Assembly: GCF_016612865.1 (NCBI RefSeq)
Contig: NZ_JAENZZ010000001.1
Location: 992,001-1,056,000, forward strand
Source: Blastococcus sp. TML/M2B
GTDB lineage: Bacteria; Actinomycetota; Actinomycetes; Mycobacteriales; Geodermatophilaceae
Reading direction: 5' to 3'
Length of the DNA stretch: 64,000 bases
A model generated the notes under the pieces. That model saw nothing but the letters and a program-made list of their open reading frames with translations, had not been told where the DNA came from and did not search any database. Positions 49,799 through 59,047 of the stretch are shown here, in pieces (the stretch's first letter is position 1; each line of letters opens with the position of its first letter). Both the position numbers and the translations under genes were made by a program.

Positions 49799-50151
49799 TC
49801 GGCCTGCGGCGCCCGGTCGGGGACGGCGACGCTGAGCAGGATGACGCTGTCCTCGTCGGCGTGCAGGCTGTGCCGCCGGTCGGGCACCGGCGCGATCTGG
49901 TGGGCGCCGAGGTCCACCGTCCGGTCGCCGGCGACCAGTCGCACGCGGCCGCGGATCACCATGACCGTGGCCGGTCCGGGGCTCTCGTGCTCGGCCAGCT
50001 CGGCGTCGGCCCGCAGCGCGATGACCGTCTGGCGCAGCCCGTCGACCGGGTGCGCCAGGGTGCGGCCGGCCCGGCCGGCGTGCTCGGAGGTCGCCTTCTC
50101 CAGCAGCTCGGTGGCGAGGGCGTGCAGATCGGTAGGTGCATCCGTCGTCAT
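49795..50151 (-). CDS. Cupin-domain protein
   Basis: The 118-residue protein has a helical N-terminus (DLHALATELLEKA) and a single cupin barrel: LRADAELAEHESPGPATVMV, RVRLVAGDRTVDLGAHQIAPV and DRRHSLHADEDSVILLSV. The cupin metal motif is reduced. A His/Glu pair (EHE) and a later His (RRHSL) remain, so it may bind a metal or a small ligand. Proteins of this size often bind sugars or act as stress sensors. It lies 26 bases after the quinone oxidoreductase gene on the same strand, probably in one operon. Confidence 0.8.
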   Translation of the reverse strand: MTTDAPTDLHALATELLEKATSEHAGRAGRTLAHPVDGLRQTVIALRADAELAEHESPGPATVMVIRGRVRLVAGDRTVDLGAHQIAPVPDRRHSLHADEDSVILLSVAVPDRAPQAD

Positions 50152-50177
50152 GCGTGCCGACCCTAGGCCGCCGGGGC

Positions 50178-51191
50178 TCAGGCGGTGACGTCGACGAGCA
50201 CCTTGCCGACGACGCCGTCCTGCACGGCCCGGTGCGCCGCGGCCGTCTCGGCGAGCGGGAAGACGTGCAGCGGCAGCCCGGCCTGCTCGCCGACCCGCAC
50301 CGCGCCGTCGGCGACCGCCGCGGCGACGTCCTCGACGCCGAGCGACGACGCCCGCTCGGGCTGGGTGTAGAGCAGCACGAACTGCCAGCGGGCGTTGGGC
50401 CCCATCTGCGTCCGCACCGGCACGGTCACCTCTGCACCGCCGTCGTCCGCGTACATGGCGACGGCGCCGTGCATGCCGATGACCTGCGCGTCGACGGCGG
50501 CGTTGCGGGCAGGGGACACCTCGACGATCGCGTCCACGCCCTTCGGCGCGATCTTCCGCACCTCGGCGACGACGTCCTGCTCGCGGTAGTTGACGACGTG
50601 GTCGGCGCCGGCAGCCGCGGCAAGCTGGGCCTTGCGCGGGCCGCTGACGGTGGTGATCACGGTGGCGCCGGCCCAGCGGGCCAGCTGGATGGCGGCGTTG
50701 CCGACCGCGCCGGCACCGCCCTGCACCAGCACGGTGTGCCCGGTCAGGGCGCCGGCGCCGAGCCGGTCGGGCAGCGACTCGGCGACGGTCAGGCAGCGGT
50801 GCGCGGTGAGGAAGGGGATGCCCAGCGCCGCGCCGAGCTCGAACGACGGGTCCGCGCCGAGGAGGACGACGTTCCGCGCCGGGACGACGATGTGCTCCGC
50901 GGCGGTGCCCCAGCGGCGCTGCCAGGCGGCCAGCCAGATCCACACCCGCTCGCCGACGAGCACCGGGTCCACGCCCTCGCCGACGGCGTCGACGGTGCCC
51001 GACCCGTCCTGGTTCGGCACCTGGCCGTCGGGTCCGGGCTGCGCCGCGGTGCGCGACTTCCAGTCGGTCGGGTTCACGCCGGAGAACGCCATTCGGACCC
51101 GCACCTCACCCGGGCCGGGTTCCGGAGTCGGGGCCTCGAGCAGCTCGAGGACGTCGGGATCGCCGGGCCGGGTGTAGGAGATGAGGCGCAC
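50178..51191 (-). CDS. NADPH:quinone oxidoreductase-like medium-chain dehydrogenase
   Basis: The 337-residue protein of the zinc-independent medium-chain dehydrogenase branch has a GroES-like N-domain (SGVNPTDWKSR, PNQDGSGTVDAVGEGV) and an NADPH-binding Rossmann motif VLVQGGAGAVGNAAIQLARW. The structural and catalytic zinc cysteines are absent. It is close to quinone reductases and zeta-crystallins, which reduce quinones or alkenals with NADPH. It would act in the cytoplasm against redox stress. It is probably cotranscribed with the small membrane protein upstream and the cupin downstream. Confidence 0.9.
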   Translation of the reverse strand: MRLISYTRPGDPDVLELLEAPTPEPGPGEVRVRMAFSGVNPTDWKSRTAAQPGPDGQVPNQDGSGTVDAVGEGVDPVLVGERVWIWLAAWQRRWGTAAEHIVVPARNVVLLGADPSFELGAALGIPFLTAHRCLTVAESLPDRLGAGALTGHTVLVQGGAGAVGNAAIQLARWAGATVITTVSGPRKAQLAAAAGADHVVNYREQDVVAEVRKIAPKGVDAIVEVSPARNAAVDAQVIGMHGAVAMYADDGGAEVTVPVRTQMGPNARWQFVLLYTQPERASSLGVEDVAAAVADGAVRVGEQAGLPLHVFPLAETAAAHRAVQDGVVGKVLVDVTA

Positions 51192-51200
51192 GGGTCGGTC

Positions 51201-51518
51201 CTACCCGTCCGACCGCACCCGCCGCCAGTGGAAGGCGAAGACGCCGCCGGCCAGGAGCAGCGCCGCGCCCGCCGTTCCGGCGTCCCGGATCGCGGACCGC
51301 CGCTCCAGGTCCGATCCCAGCGCCACCTGCTGCTCGCCGCTCAGCGTGTCCAGCGGGGTGTAGGCGGTCCAGCTGAACGTGGGCGCAGGGTCCGGGTAGG
51401 CGAGCGCCAGGCCGCTGCGCACCAGGGCCACCGCCGCGAGGACGCCGATCACGAGCATGGCGAGGCACACGACGTACAGGTAGACCGTGCGCGGAGGGAC
51501 CCGGTCCGAACCGGCCAC
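51201..51518 (-). CDS. Small two-helix membrane protein
   Basis: The GTG at 51518, behind AGAGGAG, gives 105 residues with two transmembrane helices: YLYVVCLAMLVIGVLAAVAL, and AGTAGAALLLAGGVFAFHW near the C-terminus. Between them is an exposed loop, PDPAPTFSWTAYTPLDTLSG. A longer open frame to 51608 has no ribosome site. I recognise no family. It lies nine bases ahead of the quinone oxidoreductase gene and may be in its operon. Confidence 0.6.
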   Translation of the reverse strand: MAGSDRVPPRTVYLYVVCLAMLVIGVLAAVALVRSGLALAYPDPAPTFSWTAYTPLDTLSGEQQVALGSDLERRSAIRDAGTAGAALLLAGGVFAFHWRRVRSDG

Positions 51519-51626
51519 GGGCGCTCCTCTCGCGGGCGCGGCGTCCTCGCCGCGCGGTGCCGGGCATCCTGCCTGATCAGGCGGGATGCCGGAACGCCCC
51601 GGTTCCACCCGAGCGTGTCGGGCGGA

Positions 51627-52043
51627 TCAGCTCGCGTAGCCGTCGGCCTCCGTGGGCCACTCGACCGGCGGCAGCCCGGCCAGGGCGGCGAGCCGGTCGA
51701 CGGTCAGCTCGACCGCCTCGTCCGTGGGCGGCGCGCCGCTGGGGGAGGCGAGCAGCGGCCGGACCTCGGCCGGATCCAGCTCGGTGCCGGTGGCCTCCTT
51801 CGCCCACGCGGCGAAGCCCTCGGCCTCGGCCTCGACGTCGACCGGGTCCGAGGCGTCGGGCTCCTCGAAGTAGATCCGCGGCTCGTAGCCGAGGAAGAAC
51901 CGGCCGCCGGACGCGTCGGCGCAGCGGTGGTCGACGGTGGCGATCCGGCTGTCGTGCACGTCGACCAGCAGGAAGGGCACCGCCGTCGGGGCGCCCCGGC
52001 TCCACCGGCCGTCGGACCAGGTGAACGTTCCGAAGAGACCCAC
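51627..52043 (-). CDS. Conserved hypothetical protein
   Basis: The 138-residue soluble acidic protein starts MGLFGTFTWSDGRWSRGAP. A beta-rich first half (FLLVDVHDSRIATVDHR, GRFFLGYEPRIYFEEPDA) leads into helical segments (FAAWAKEATGTELDPAEV; ELTVDRLAALAGLPPVEW). No catalytic motif, signal or membrane segment is present. I do not recognise it. It lies downstream of fbiC on the same strand but is separated from it by a hairpin. Confidence 0.6.
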   Translation of the reverse strand: MGLFGTFTWSDGRWSRGAPTAVPFLLVDVHDSRIATVDHRCADASGGRFFLGYEPRIYFEEPDASDPVDVEAEAEGFAAWAKEATGTELDPAEVRPLLASPSGAPPTDEAVELTVDRLAALAGLPPVEWPTEADGYAS

Positions 52044-52113
52044 GGGCCGAGGCTAGCGACGCTCCAGGCTCAGCCGGTCAGGCCGCCCGCGGACCCGGGA
52101 GCGTGTGCGCCGA

Positions 52114-52142
52114 CGCCCGGTTCCGGCCCGCAGAACCGGGCG
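52114..52142 (-). terminator. Hairpin downstream of fbiC
   Basis: CGCCCGGTT (52114-52122) pairs perfectly with AACCGGGCG (52134-52142), about 25 bases past the fbiC stop on the minus strand. Confidence 0.6.
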
Positions 52143-52166
52143 TGGGTGCACGTGCTCGCTGGAGGG

Positions 52167-54770
52167 TCAGCGCGGGGTGATCGACAGGGTGAGCCGGGCG
52201 CGGCCCTCCTCGGACCGCGCGGTCGCGATCCGCTCGGCCGACGGCGTGCCGTACTCCGTCGTCCGCTGGCGGGCGGGCCGGCCGATCGCGGCGGCCATGG
52301 CCTCGAGCTCGGCGATGGTCTTGAGCGAGCCGTTCTCGCTGCCGGCCATCCGGCTGATCGTCTCCTCCATGAGCGTGCCGCCGAGGTCGTTGGCGCCGCC
52401 CTGGAGCACCGCCTTGGTGCCGGCGTCGGCGAGCTTCACCCACGAGGTCTGGATGTTCGGGATCCGCCCGTGCAGAAGCAGCCGCGCGACCGCGTGGATC
52501 GCCCGGTTCTCCCGCACGGTCGGGCCCGGGCGGGCGACGCCGGCGAGGTAGATCGGCGAGTTGTGGTGCACGAACGGCAGCAGCACGAACTCGCTGAACC
52601 CGCCGGTGCGGTCCTGCAGCGCGGCCAGTGTCCGCAGGTGCCCGACCCAGTGCGCGGGGGTGTCGACGTGGCCGTACATCATCGTCGACGTCGTCGGCAG
52701 GCCCACCTCGTGCGCGGTGCCGATGATCTCCAGCCAGGCCGCCGTCGGCAGCTTGCCCTTGGTCAGCACCCAGCGGACGTCGTCGTCGAGGATCTCCGCG
52801 GCCGTGCCCGGGATCGAGTCCAGCCCGGCCGCCTTGAGCTCGGTGAGGAACTCGCGGTAGGAGAGCCCGGTCCGGGCGGCGCCGTTGACGATCTCCATCG
52901 GGGAGAAGGCGTGCAGGTGGATGCCGGGCTGCCGCTTCTTCACCTCGCGGGCCAGGTCGAAGTAGGCGGTGCCGGGCAGGTCGGGGTGGATGCCGCCCTG
53001 CATGCAGATCTCGGTGGCGCCGGCGGCCCACGCCTCGTCGACGCGGTCACCGACCTGCTCCATCGACAGCGTGTACGCGTCGGCGTCGGTGCGCCGCTGG
53101 GCGAACGCGCAGAACCGGCACCCGGTGTAGCAGACGTTGGTGAAGTTGATGTTCCGGTTCACGACGTAGGTGACGTCGTCGCCGTTGACGTCCTTGCGGA
53201 CGGCGTCGGCCAGCCGGGTCAGCGCCTCGAGATCCGCGCCGTCGGCACCGAGCAGCGCCAGGTACTCGGCGTCGGAGAGCCCCGCGGGGTCGGACTCGGC
53301 ATGCGCGAGGGCGGCGTGCACCGCGGGGTCGCCCACGGTCAGCGCGGTCGAGTGCCCGTCGCGGGCGCTCTCGGTGCGGTCGCGCAGCTCGGACCAGTCG
53401 CCGTAGACGGCGTCGAAGTCGCTGCGCCGGTCGCCCGTCCGGCCCACGGTGTCGACCTCGACGTGCAGGTCGACCCGGCCCGAGGAGGTCCACGCCTCGT
53501 CCGGCTCCTGCCACGGCAGGCCGACCGGGTTGCGGCCCTCGACGGCCAGCCCGTCGGGGCCGGCGAGCGCGTCGACGTGCGGGCGCACGCGGGGGTCCAG
53601 CCACGGCTCGGGCTGCCGCACGTACGGCGGCTGGGCGGCGAGCCGCTCGCGCAGGGTGAAGCCGGCGTCCGCGGTGAGCTCGGCCAGCTTGTCGATGTTC
53701 GGCCAGGGCCGCTCGGGGTTCACGTGGTCGGGCGTCAGCGGGGAGACCCCGCCCCAGTCGTCGACGCCGGCGCGCAGCAGCAGCTCCAGCTCGGTGGAGT
53801 CGGACAGGTTCGGCGGCGCCTGCACCCGCGCCTTGGGGCCGAGCAGCAGCCGGGTGACGGCGACGGCGGCGACGTACTCCTGCAGCTCCAGGTCGTCGTG
53901 CGCCTGCATCGCGGTGCGCGGCTTCGCCCGGAAGTTCTGGACGATGACCTCCTGCACGTGCCCGTGCCGCTGCGCGCTGGCGCGGATCTCGCGGACGGCG
54001 TCCACCCGCTCGGCGTAGTCCTCGCCGATGCCCAGCAGCACACCGGTGGTGAACGGGACGGCCGAGCGCCCGGCGTCCTCGAGCACCCGCAGCCGCAGCG
54101 CGGGCTCCTTGTCCGGCGAGCCGAAGTGCGGGCCACCGGGCTGCGACCAGAGCCGCGTCGCCGTCGTCTCCAGCATCATGCCCATCGAGGCCGAGACCGG
54201 CTTGAGCCGCTGGATCTCCTCCCACGACAGCACGCCGGGGTTGAGGTGCGGCAGCAGGCCGGTCTCCTCGAGCACCCGGATCGCCATGGCCCGCAGGTAC
54301 CCCAGCGTGGAGTCGAAGCCGTGCGCCTCCAGCCACTCCGCGGCGACCGGCCAGCGGTCCTCGGGGCGGTCCCCGAGGGTGAACAGCGCCTCCTTGCAGC
54401 CCATGGCCGCGCCGGCCCGGGCGATGTCGAGCACCTCGTCGGGGGAGAGGTAGGGCGCCTTGCCCTCGGCGCGCAGCTGACCCGGCGTCGTGACGAACGT
54501 GCAGTAGTGGCAGCGGTCGCGGCACAGGTGGGTGAGCGGGATGAAGACCTTGCGGCTGTAGGTGACCACGCCGGGGCGCCCCGCGGACGCCAGACCGGCG
54601 TCGCGCACCCGCCCGGCCGCGGTGAGCAGCCGGTCCAGCGGCTCGCCTTCGCCCAGCCCGCGGGCGTGCAACAGCGTCTCGGCCTCGACGGCGTCGAGGG
54701 GGACCCCGCGCTCGGCGCGGGTGAGCGCGCGGCGCAGGGCGGACTCGGTGGGTGCAGGCAGGGCGCTCAT
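52167..54770 (-). CDS. fbiC: Bifunctional FO synthase FbiC (CofG/CofH fusion)
   Basis: The ATG at 54770 gives 867 residues with two radical-SAM domains. The CofG-like N-half has the cluster CRDRCHYC at about residue 85. The CofH-like C-half has CYTGCRFC at about residue 547. Other expected segments are [36 protein letters not shown] and [18 protein letters not shown]. FbiC joins tyrosine with 5-amino-6-ribitylamino-uracil to make the deazaflavin FO, the chromophore of coenzyme F420. The single fused gene is the actinobacterial form. No other F420 gene is nearby. Its upstream region (54771-54913) contains repeated CCCACATCG-type palindromes. Confidence 0.96.
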   Translation of the reverse strand: MSALPAPTESALRRALTRAERGVPLDAVEAETLLHARGLGEGEPLDRLLTAAGRVRDAGLASAGRPGVVTYSRKVFIPLTHLCRDRCHYCTFVTTPGQLRAEGKAPYLSPDEVLDIARAGAAMGCKEALFTLGDRPEDRWPVAAEWLEAHGFDSTLGYLRAMAIRVLEETGLLPHLNPGVLSWEEIQRLKPVSASMGMMLETTATRLWSQPGGPHFGSPDKEPALRLRVLEDAGRSAVPFTTGVLLGIGEDYAERVDAVREIRASAQRHGHVQEVIVQNFRAKPRTAMQAHDDLELQEYVAAVAVTRLLLGPKARVQAPPNLSDSTELELLLRAGVDDWGGVSPLTPDHVNPERPWPNIDKLAELTADAGFTLRERLAAQPPYVRQPEPWLDPRVRPHVDALAGPDGLAVEGRNPVGLPWQEPDEAWTSSGRVDLHVEVDTVGRTGDRRSDFDAVYGDWSELRDRTESARDGHSTALTVGDPAVHAALAHAESDPAGLSDAEYLALLGADGADLEALTRLADAVRKDVNGDDVTYVVNRNINFTNVCYTGCRFCAFAQRRTDADAYTLSMEQVGDRVDEAWAAGATEICMQGGIHPDLPGTAYFDLAREVKKRQPGIHLHAFSPMEIVNGAARTGLSYREFLTELKAAGLDSIPGTAAEILDDDVRWVLTKGKLPTAAWLEIIGTAHEVGLPTTSTMMYGHVDTPAHWVGHLRTLAALQDRTGGFSEFVLLPFVHHNSPIYLAGVARPGPTVRENRAIHAVARLLLHGRIPNIQTSWVKLADAGTKAVLQGGANDLGGTLMEETISRMAGSENGSLKTIAELEAMAAAIGRPARQRTTEYGTPSAERIATARSEEGRARLTLSITPR

Positions 54771-54840
54771 AGCGCGTCCGACGCTAGCCCGCGAAGCGGT
54801 CGAGGGGGACCTCCGCCCCTCCGGCCGCACCGCGACCGCC

Positions 54841-54899
54841 CCCACATCGGCGATCTCGGGGCCATGGGCCGCCCACGAGCCCCACATCGCCGATGTGGG
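54841..54899. repeat. Repeated CCCACATCG palindromes upstream of fbiC
   Basis: CCCACATCGGCGAT (54841-54854) recurs as the palindrome CCCACATCGCCGATGTGGG (54881-54899). Any two arms can pair. The elements lie between the end of the ABC permease gene and the start of fbiC, both on the minus strand, so they could end the first transcript or regulate the second. Confidence 0.6.
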
Positions 54900-54913
54900 C
54901 GCCGAGGGGGCGG

Positions 54914-55765
54914 TCAGAGGTCGCGGCGGACGAAGGAGACCGCGGCCAGGCCCCACACCATCGCCACCCAGAGCGCGGTCCAGGCGAGGTAGGCGGGGGT
55001 CAGCGGGGCGACGCTGAGGAACGGGAACGCCTGACCGTCGGCGCCGCCGAACTGGAGCAGCGCCGACGGGTCCTGGAAGGCGTGCATCGCCCCGCGCCAC
55101 AGCCCGTCGGTGGGCAGCAGCACGCGCGACACCGTGCCGACCCGGGCGACGGCGTCGTTGTCCAGCGCGGCGCCGATGCCGCCGACCACGCCCGCGACCC
55201 AGGTGGTGCAGAACAGCCCGACCGCCACCACGCCCGACGCCATCGGCGAGATGACGGTGGAGAGCAGCACCGCCAGCGTCAGCAGCACGACGGTCTGCCC
55301 GGCCAGCAGCGCCAGGGCGGCGACCGGTTCCGGCGGCCAGTAGTCCACCGTGAGCCCGACGACGACGACCTGCGCCAGCCCGGCCAGCGTGACGTAGCCG
55401 CTGCCGAACGCCACGAGCCCCAGCCACTTGCCGAGCAGGAACGACGAGCGCCGGATCGGCCGGGCGAGCACGGCCAGTGCGATGCCGGACTCGGTCTCGC
55501 CGGACAGCGTCGGCCCGGCGAGGAACGCCGTCCCCAGCGCGGCGATGAGGCTGTAGCCGAACATCACGAGGTTGAGCAGGATCGAGGCGGTCAGCCGCGC
55601 CTCGCCGCTGGTCAGCGTGCCGCCGGACTCCGCGGCGAAGCGCGAGAAGCCCCAGCCGCTGAGCGCCAGCAGCACCACGGTGAGGACGGCGAGCGCCATC
55701 AGCACCCGCCGCCGGGTGGCCTCGCGCAGCGTCAGCCCGGCGATGGTGAGCGCGACGCGGTTCAC
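54914..55765 (-). CDS. ABC transporter permease (ABC-2 type)
   Basis: The 283-residue membrane protein starts [20 protein letters not shown] and has six hydrophobic helices. The [27 protein letters not shown] segment between the second and third helices is typical of ABC-2 permeases of the NosY/CcmB-like kind. The GTG start at 55765 overlaps the ATPase stop (GTGA). With the ATPase it would form an exporter. The substrate is unknown. The operon also encodes a sigma factor and an anti-sigma factor, so the exporter is probably part of an envelope-stress response. Confidence 0.88.
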   Translation of the reverse strand: MNRVALTIAGLTLREATRRRVLMALAVLTVVLLALSGWGFSRFAAESGGTLTSGEARLTASILLNLVMFGYSLIAALGTAFLAGPTLSGETESGIALAVLARPIRRSSFLLGKWLGLVAFGSGYVTLAGLAQVVVVGLTVDYWPPEPVAALALLAGQTVVLLTLAVLLSTVISPMASGVVAVGLFCTTWVAGVVGGIGAALDNDAVARVGTVSRVLLPTDGLWRGAMHAFQDPSALLQFGGADGQAFPFLSVAPLTPAYLAWTALWVAMVWGLAAVSFVRRDL

Positions 55766-56742
55766 GCGGTCTCCTCGGCGCCGTCGCGGAGGATGCCGAG
55801 CAGGCGTTCCTCCAGGCTGATCCGCCCGGGCTCGACGGCGTGCACCCGCACGCCCAGCCCGACCAGGTCCCGGACCAGGTCGGGCACGGTCGTGTCGTCG
55901 TCGGCGGGGAAGGCGACGGTGAACCAGTCGCCCTCCCGCTCCACCCGCCCGGCGGCCGCCAGCCGGGCCTCGCCCGTGGCCGGCAGCCCGGTGAGGTGCA
56001 GCCGCACCTCGTGCTGACCGAGCAGCTCGGTCAGCGTGCCCGAGGCCGCCACCCGGCCGCGGTCGAGGATGACCACCCGGTCGCAGACCCGCTCGACCTC
56101 GCCGATCAGGTGCGAGTTGAGCAGCACGGCGACGCCGCGAGCCTTGAGCGACAGCACGATGTCGCGCACGTCCACCCGGCCGAGCGGGTCCAGCGCGCTG
56201 GTCGGCTCGTCGAGGACGACGAGCTCCGGCCGGGCCACCAGCGCGACGGCGAGGCCCAGCCGCTGCTGCATGCCCTTGGAGAACCCCCCGACCCGGTCCC
56301 GGGCGCGCTCGGCGAGCCCGACGAGGGCCAGCACGTCGCGCCGCTCGTCGGCGCTCACCGCGGCGCCGGAGAGCCGGACGTGCAGCTCCAGCACCTCGGC
56401 GGCGCTGAGCCACGGCTGGTAGCGGAACAGCTCGGGCAGGTAGCCGACGCGGGCGCGGGCGGCCGGGTCGCCGGCGGGCTGGCCGAGCAGCATCACCACC
56501 TCGCCGGCGTCGGGCCGCACCAGCCCGAGCAGCATCTTGATGACGGTGGTCTTGCCCGCGCCGTTGGGCCCGAGCAGCCCGACGACCTCGCCGCGGCCGA
56601 CCTCCAGGCCGACCCCGTCCACGGCGGTGCGCCGGCCGTAGCGCTTGCGCAGGCCGGTGCACCAGGCGGCGGCCGGCGGCGGGAGGTCGGCGACCAGCTG
56701 CGCCGAGGCCCGGAGCGCCGCGTCGCCGGCCGGGGCGCTCAG
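55762..56742 (-). CDS. ABC transporter ATP-binding protein, apparent CTG start
   Basis: The ATPase has Walker [10 protein letters not shown], a Q-loop region near [18 protein letters not shown], the signature [15 protein letters not shown] (a variant of LSGGQ), Walker [14 protein letters not shown] and H-loop [17 protein letters not shown]-terminal domain of about 90 residues follows, as in drug or Cu-type exporters. No ATG, GTG or TTG lies in frame between the upstream stop and the conserved LRKRYG start. CTG at 56742 forms a CTGA overlap with the anti-sigma stop, parallel to the other overlaps in the operon, so I infer a CTG start (326 residues). A missed indel is the alternative. Confidence 0.85.
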   Translation of the reverse strand: MSAPAGDAALRASAQLVADLPPPAAAWCTGLRKRYGRRTAVDGVGLEVGRGEVVGLLGPNGAGKTTVIKMLLGLVRPDAGEVVMLLGQPAGDPAARARVGYLPELFRYQPWLSAAEVLELHVRLSGAAVSADERRDVLALVGLAERARDRVGGFSKGMQQRLGLAVALVARPELVVLDEPTSALDPLGRVDVRDIVLSLKARGVAVLLNSHLIGEVERVCDRVVILDRGRVAASGTLTELLGQHEVRLHLTGLPATGEARLAAAGRVEREGDWFTVAFPADDDTTVPDLVRDLVGLGVRVHAVEPGRISLEERLLGILRDGAEETA

Positions 56743-57830
56743 CGGAGCCCCCGCGCGACGGCGAGGACCTCGTCGGCGTCCAGCGGCCCGGCCACCACGG
56801 TCAGCTCGCCGTCGGCGACCCAGACGACGGCGGCCAGCGTGCGGTCGCGGGTGGTGAGCACGGTCGCGCGCTCGCCGGCCACGTCCTCGGTGGCGGTGGT
56901 GACGTAGTCCGACGGCACCGGCAGCGGGAGCGTCGACCCGTCGGCGGTGAACGCCTCCAGCTGCGCCGCGACGTCGTCGGGCAGGCCGGGGAGCTCGAGC
57001 AGGTAGTCGCGGACCGTCTCGAACGGGATGCCCGAGGACAACGCCGTCGGCGCGACGGCGCGGCCGACGACCAGCCCGGGGGCGCCGGTCGAGGTGCTCC
57101 ACACCTGGGCGACGCCGGGGCCGGCGACGAGCCGCACCGAGCTGCCGTCGAGCCCCGGCGGCGGGGTCGGCAGCGGCTCACCGGCCGCGGCAGCGGCCTG
57201 CGCGGCGCGCTGCGCGGAGAAGGTGAAGGTGGCGGTGACCTGACCGCCCACCTGGTGGACCGGCTCGCCGGTGACGCCGGCGGGCAGCGCGTCGACCTCC
57301 GGCACGTCCAGCCCGCTCTCCGCCGCGGCGGCCGCGGCGTCGGCGACCGGGTGCAGGTCGTCCTCGCCGGTCAGCTCCACGGTGCCGTAGGCCTCCAGGT
57401 CGGGCAGCGCGACGAGGTCGGCGCCGGTGAGGCCCACCGCGGCGACCTCCTGGGTGCGGAAGATCGGCAACCAGTCGTTGGCGGCCGCGGTGCCGGCCCC
57501 GGCGAGGACGACGCCGACGGCGAGGGCGGCGACGGCGGGGCGGCGGACCAGCTCGCCGAACCGGCCCCGTCGGGCGGGAGCGGAGCCGCTGGCCGGAGCC
57601 GGGACGCGGGCGGGGGCGGCCGCCGCGGACGACAGCCGGGCCCAGGCGGCGGGCACGTCCACCCCGGCCGGGGCGGTGAGCGCGGTCCCGACCAGGGCGG
57701 CGTCCTCGCGGACGGCGGCCAGCTCGGTGAGGCACCGGGTGCAGCCGGCGACGTGCCGCCGGTCGGTCTCGGCCACGCCGGCCGGCTCGTCGACGAGCCG
57801 GCGCAGCGCGCCGTCAGTGGGATGACGCAT
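56739..57830 (-). CDS. Membrane-bound anti-sigma factor with exported sensor domain
   Basis: The 363-residue protein has an N-terminal zinc-binding anti-sigma motif (H26-x3-C30-x2-C33 in HVAGCTRC). A transmembrane helix follows (AVAALAVGVVLAGAGTAAA, about 104-122), then an outside domain of about 230 residues (LEAYGTVELTGEDDLHPVA; QVTATFTFSAQR; SGIPFETVRDYLLELPGLP) resembling other actinobacterial DUF4367/RseB-like sensors. It should hold the preceding ECF sigma factor until an envelope signal is sensed. The sigma gene overlaps its start by 17 bases and the ABC ATPase gene overlaps its stop, so all four genes are coupled. Confidence 0.85.
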   Translation of the reverse strand: MRHPTDGALRRLVDEPAGVAETDRRHVAGCTRCLTELAAVREDAALVGTALTAPAGVDVPAAWARLSSAAAAPARVPAPASGSAPARRGRFGELVRRPAVAALAVGVVLAGAGTAAANDWLPIFRTQEVAAVGLTGADLVALPDLEAYGTVELTGEDDLHPVADAAAAAAESGLDVPEVDALPAGVTGEPVHQVGGQVTATFTFSAQRAAQAAAAAGEPLPTPPPGLDGSSVRLVAGPGVAQVWSTSTGAPGLVVGRAVAPTALSSGIPFETVRDYLLELPGLPDDVAAQLEAFTADGSTLPLPVPSDYVTTATEDVAGERATVLTTRDRTLAAVVWVADGELTVVAGPLDADEVLAVARGLR

Positions 57831-58431
57831 GACGGGTCAACTCCTCGCGCAGGGCGGATTCGGCGCGTCGCACGGTCGTGCCGACGCTGCCGGGGGACAG
57901 GTCCAGGGCCGCGGCCACCTCGGCGTAGCTCAGCCCGCTGTGCCGCAGCACCAGGGCGACGGCCTGCTTGCGGGGCAGCCGGGCGAGCGCGGCGCGCACG
58001 CGGCCGCGCTCCTCGAGGGTCACGACGTCGTCGGCGACGTCGGGGACGGCGGTCGGTGCGGTCGCGGCGGCGGAGCCCTCGTGGGTGGCCCGCCGGCGGC
58101 CGGAGCGGATCAGGTTCAGCGCGGTGTGCGCCGCGGCCACGGACAGCCAGCCGGTCGCCTCGCCGGCCGGCACCGCGGAGCGGTTGAAGGCGAGGAACAC
58201 CTCCTGGGCGACGTCCTCCGCCGAGTCGCGCGAGCCGAGCACGCGGGCGGCCACGGCGACCACCCGCGGGTACTCCCGGCGGAACACGACGTCCAGGTCG
58301 GCGCGCAGGCCACCGCGCGCGGAGGAACCGGGCACCGGCACGCCGTCCCTACCTCCTCCGATCCGCCCGATCGCGCCCACGGGCGCGGCCGGCCCGGCGA
58401 GCGCCGTCAGGGGCTGCCGCACGAGGTCCAT
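57814..58431 (-). CDS. ECF RNA polymerase sigma factor
   Basis: The 205-residue protein has sigma region 2 (DVVFRREYPRVVAVAARVLG, SAEDVAQEVFLAFNRSA) and region 4 (LARLPRKQAVALVLRHSGLS, YAEVAAALDLSPGSVGTTVRRAESAL). A linker and an N-terminal extension of about 45 residues are present. The ATG at 58431 is used; internal starts such as the GTG before PVPGSSARGG are possible. Its 3' end overlaps the anti-sigma gene. As in similar cassettes, it probably transcribes its own operon, including the ABC exporter, but I cannot identify its promoter sequence. Confidence 0.9.
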   Translation of the reverse strand: MDLVRQPLTALAGPAAPVGAIGRIGGGRDGVPVPGSSARGGLRADLDVVFRREYPRVVAVAARVLGSRDSAEDVAQEVFLAFNRSAVPAGEATGWLSVAAAHTALNLIRSGRRRATHEGSAAATAPTAVPDVADDVVTLEERGRVRAALARLPRKQAVALVLRHSGLSYAEVAAALDLSPGSVGTTVRRAESALREELTRHASSH

Positions 58432-58499
58432 GCCCAGGGAGCACCGCCGGGACCCGGAATGTGACAGCGGGTGCCCAGTCTGCCGTGCCGGACCCCGGA

Positions 58500-59012
58500 T
58501 CAGCCCCTGCCGGCCGCCGCGCCCGTGGGGTCGACGTAGCGGCCGCGGTGGCGCAGCAGCGGCACAGCGGCCGGGTCGCCGGGCAGCACCTCGACGACCT
58601 CCAGCAGGGCGAGCACGTGGTCGCCGGCCTCGACCAGCCGGTCCAGCCGGCAGTCCAGCGCGGTGAGCCCGCCGGCCAGGACGATCGCGTCGCTGCCCGG
58701 GGCCCGGGTCCACGGCACCGCCTCCAGCAGGTGCCGGGCGCTGGGCCGGCCCGCCGAGGCGAAGCGGGAGGCGACGATCGCGTGCGGCGCCGCGAGCACG
58801 GTCAGCGCGCAGCTGCCGACCTCCTCGAGCACCTCGGCCGGGTAGCCCGCCGCGGTCAGGCCGACCGCGACCAGCGGCGGGCGGGCCGACACGCTCGTCA
58901 CCGAGCTGACCGTCGTCCCGACGTCGTCGATGCCGTCGCGGACGGTCAGCAGGCACACCCCCGCGGCGTACTGGCCCAGGGCGGTGGCGTACTCCGCGGC
59001 GTCGATCGGCAT
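58500..59012 (-). CDS. Flavin reductase-like FMN-binding protein
   Basis: The 170-residue split-barrel flavoprotein has the HpaC/flavin-reductase pattern: YAAGVCLLTVRDG, GTTVSSVTSVSARPPLVAVGL, PHAIVASRFASAGRP and the late DHVLALLEVVEV. These proteins bind FMN/FAD and reduce it with NAD(P)H for two-component monooxygenases. No partner monooxygenase is adjacent. The gene is divergent from the disulfide reductase-like flavoprotein, with only 35 bases between the starts. Confidence 0.88.
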   Translation of the reverse strand: MPIDAAEYATALGQYAAGVCLLTVRDGIDDVGTTVSSVTSVSARPPLVAVGLTAAGYPAEVLEEVGSCALTVLAAPHAIVASRFASAGRPSARHLLEAVPWTRAPGSDAIVLAGGLTALDCRLDRLVEAGDHVLALLEVVEVLPGDPAAVPLLRHRGRYVDPTGAAAGRG

Positions 59013-59047
59013 GGCGGCCAGTCGACCACACGGAGAGGATCGGGGGC

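Noticed and set aside
50136-54992. A 1,618-codon open frame on the plus strand
   Set aside because: It is antisense to the quinone oxidoreductase, the small genes and fbiC, has Gly/Arg/His-rich low-complexity sequence and no domain. It is a shadow of strong codon bias.
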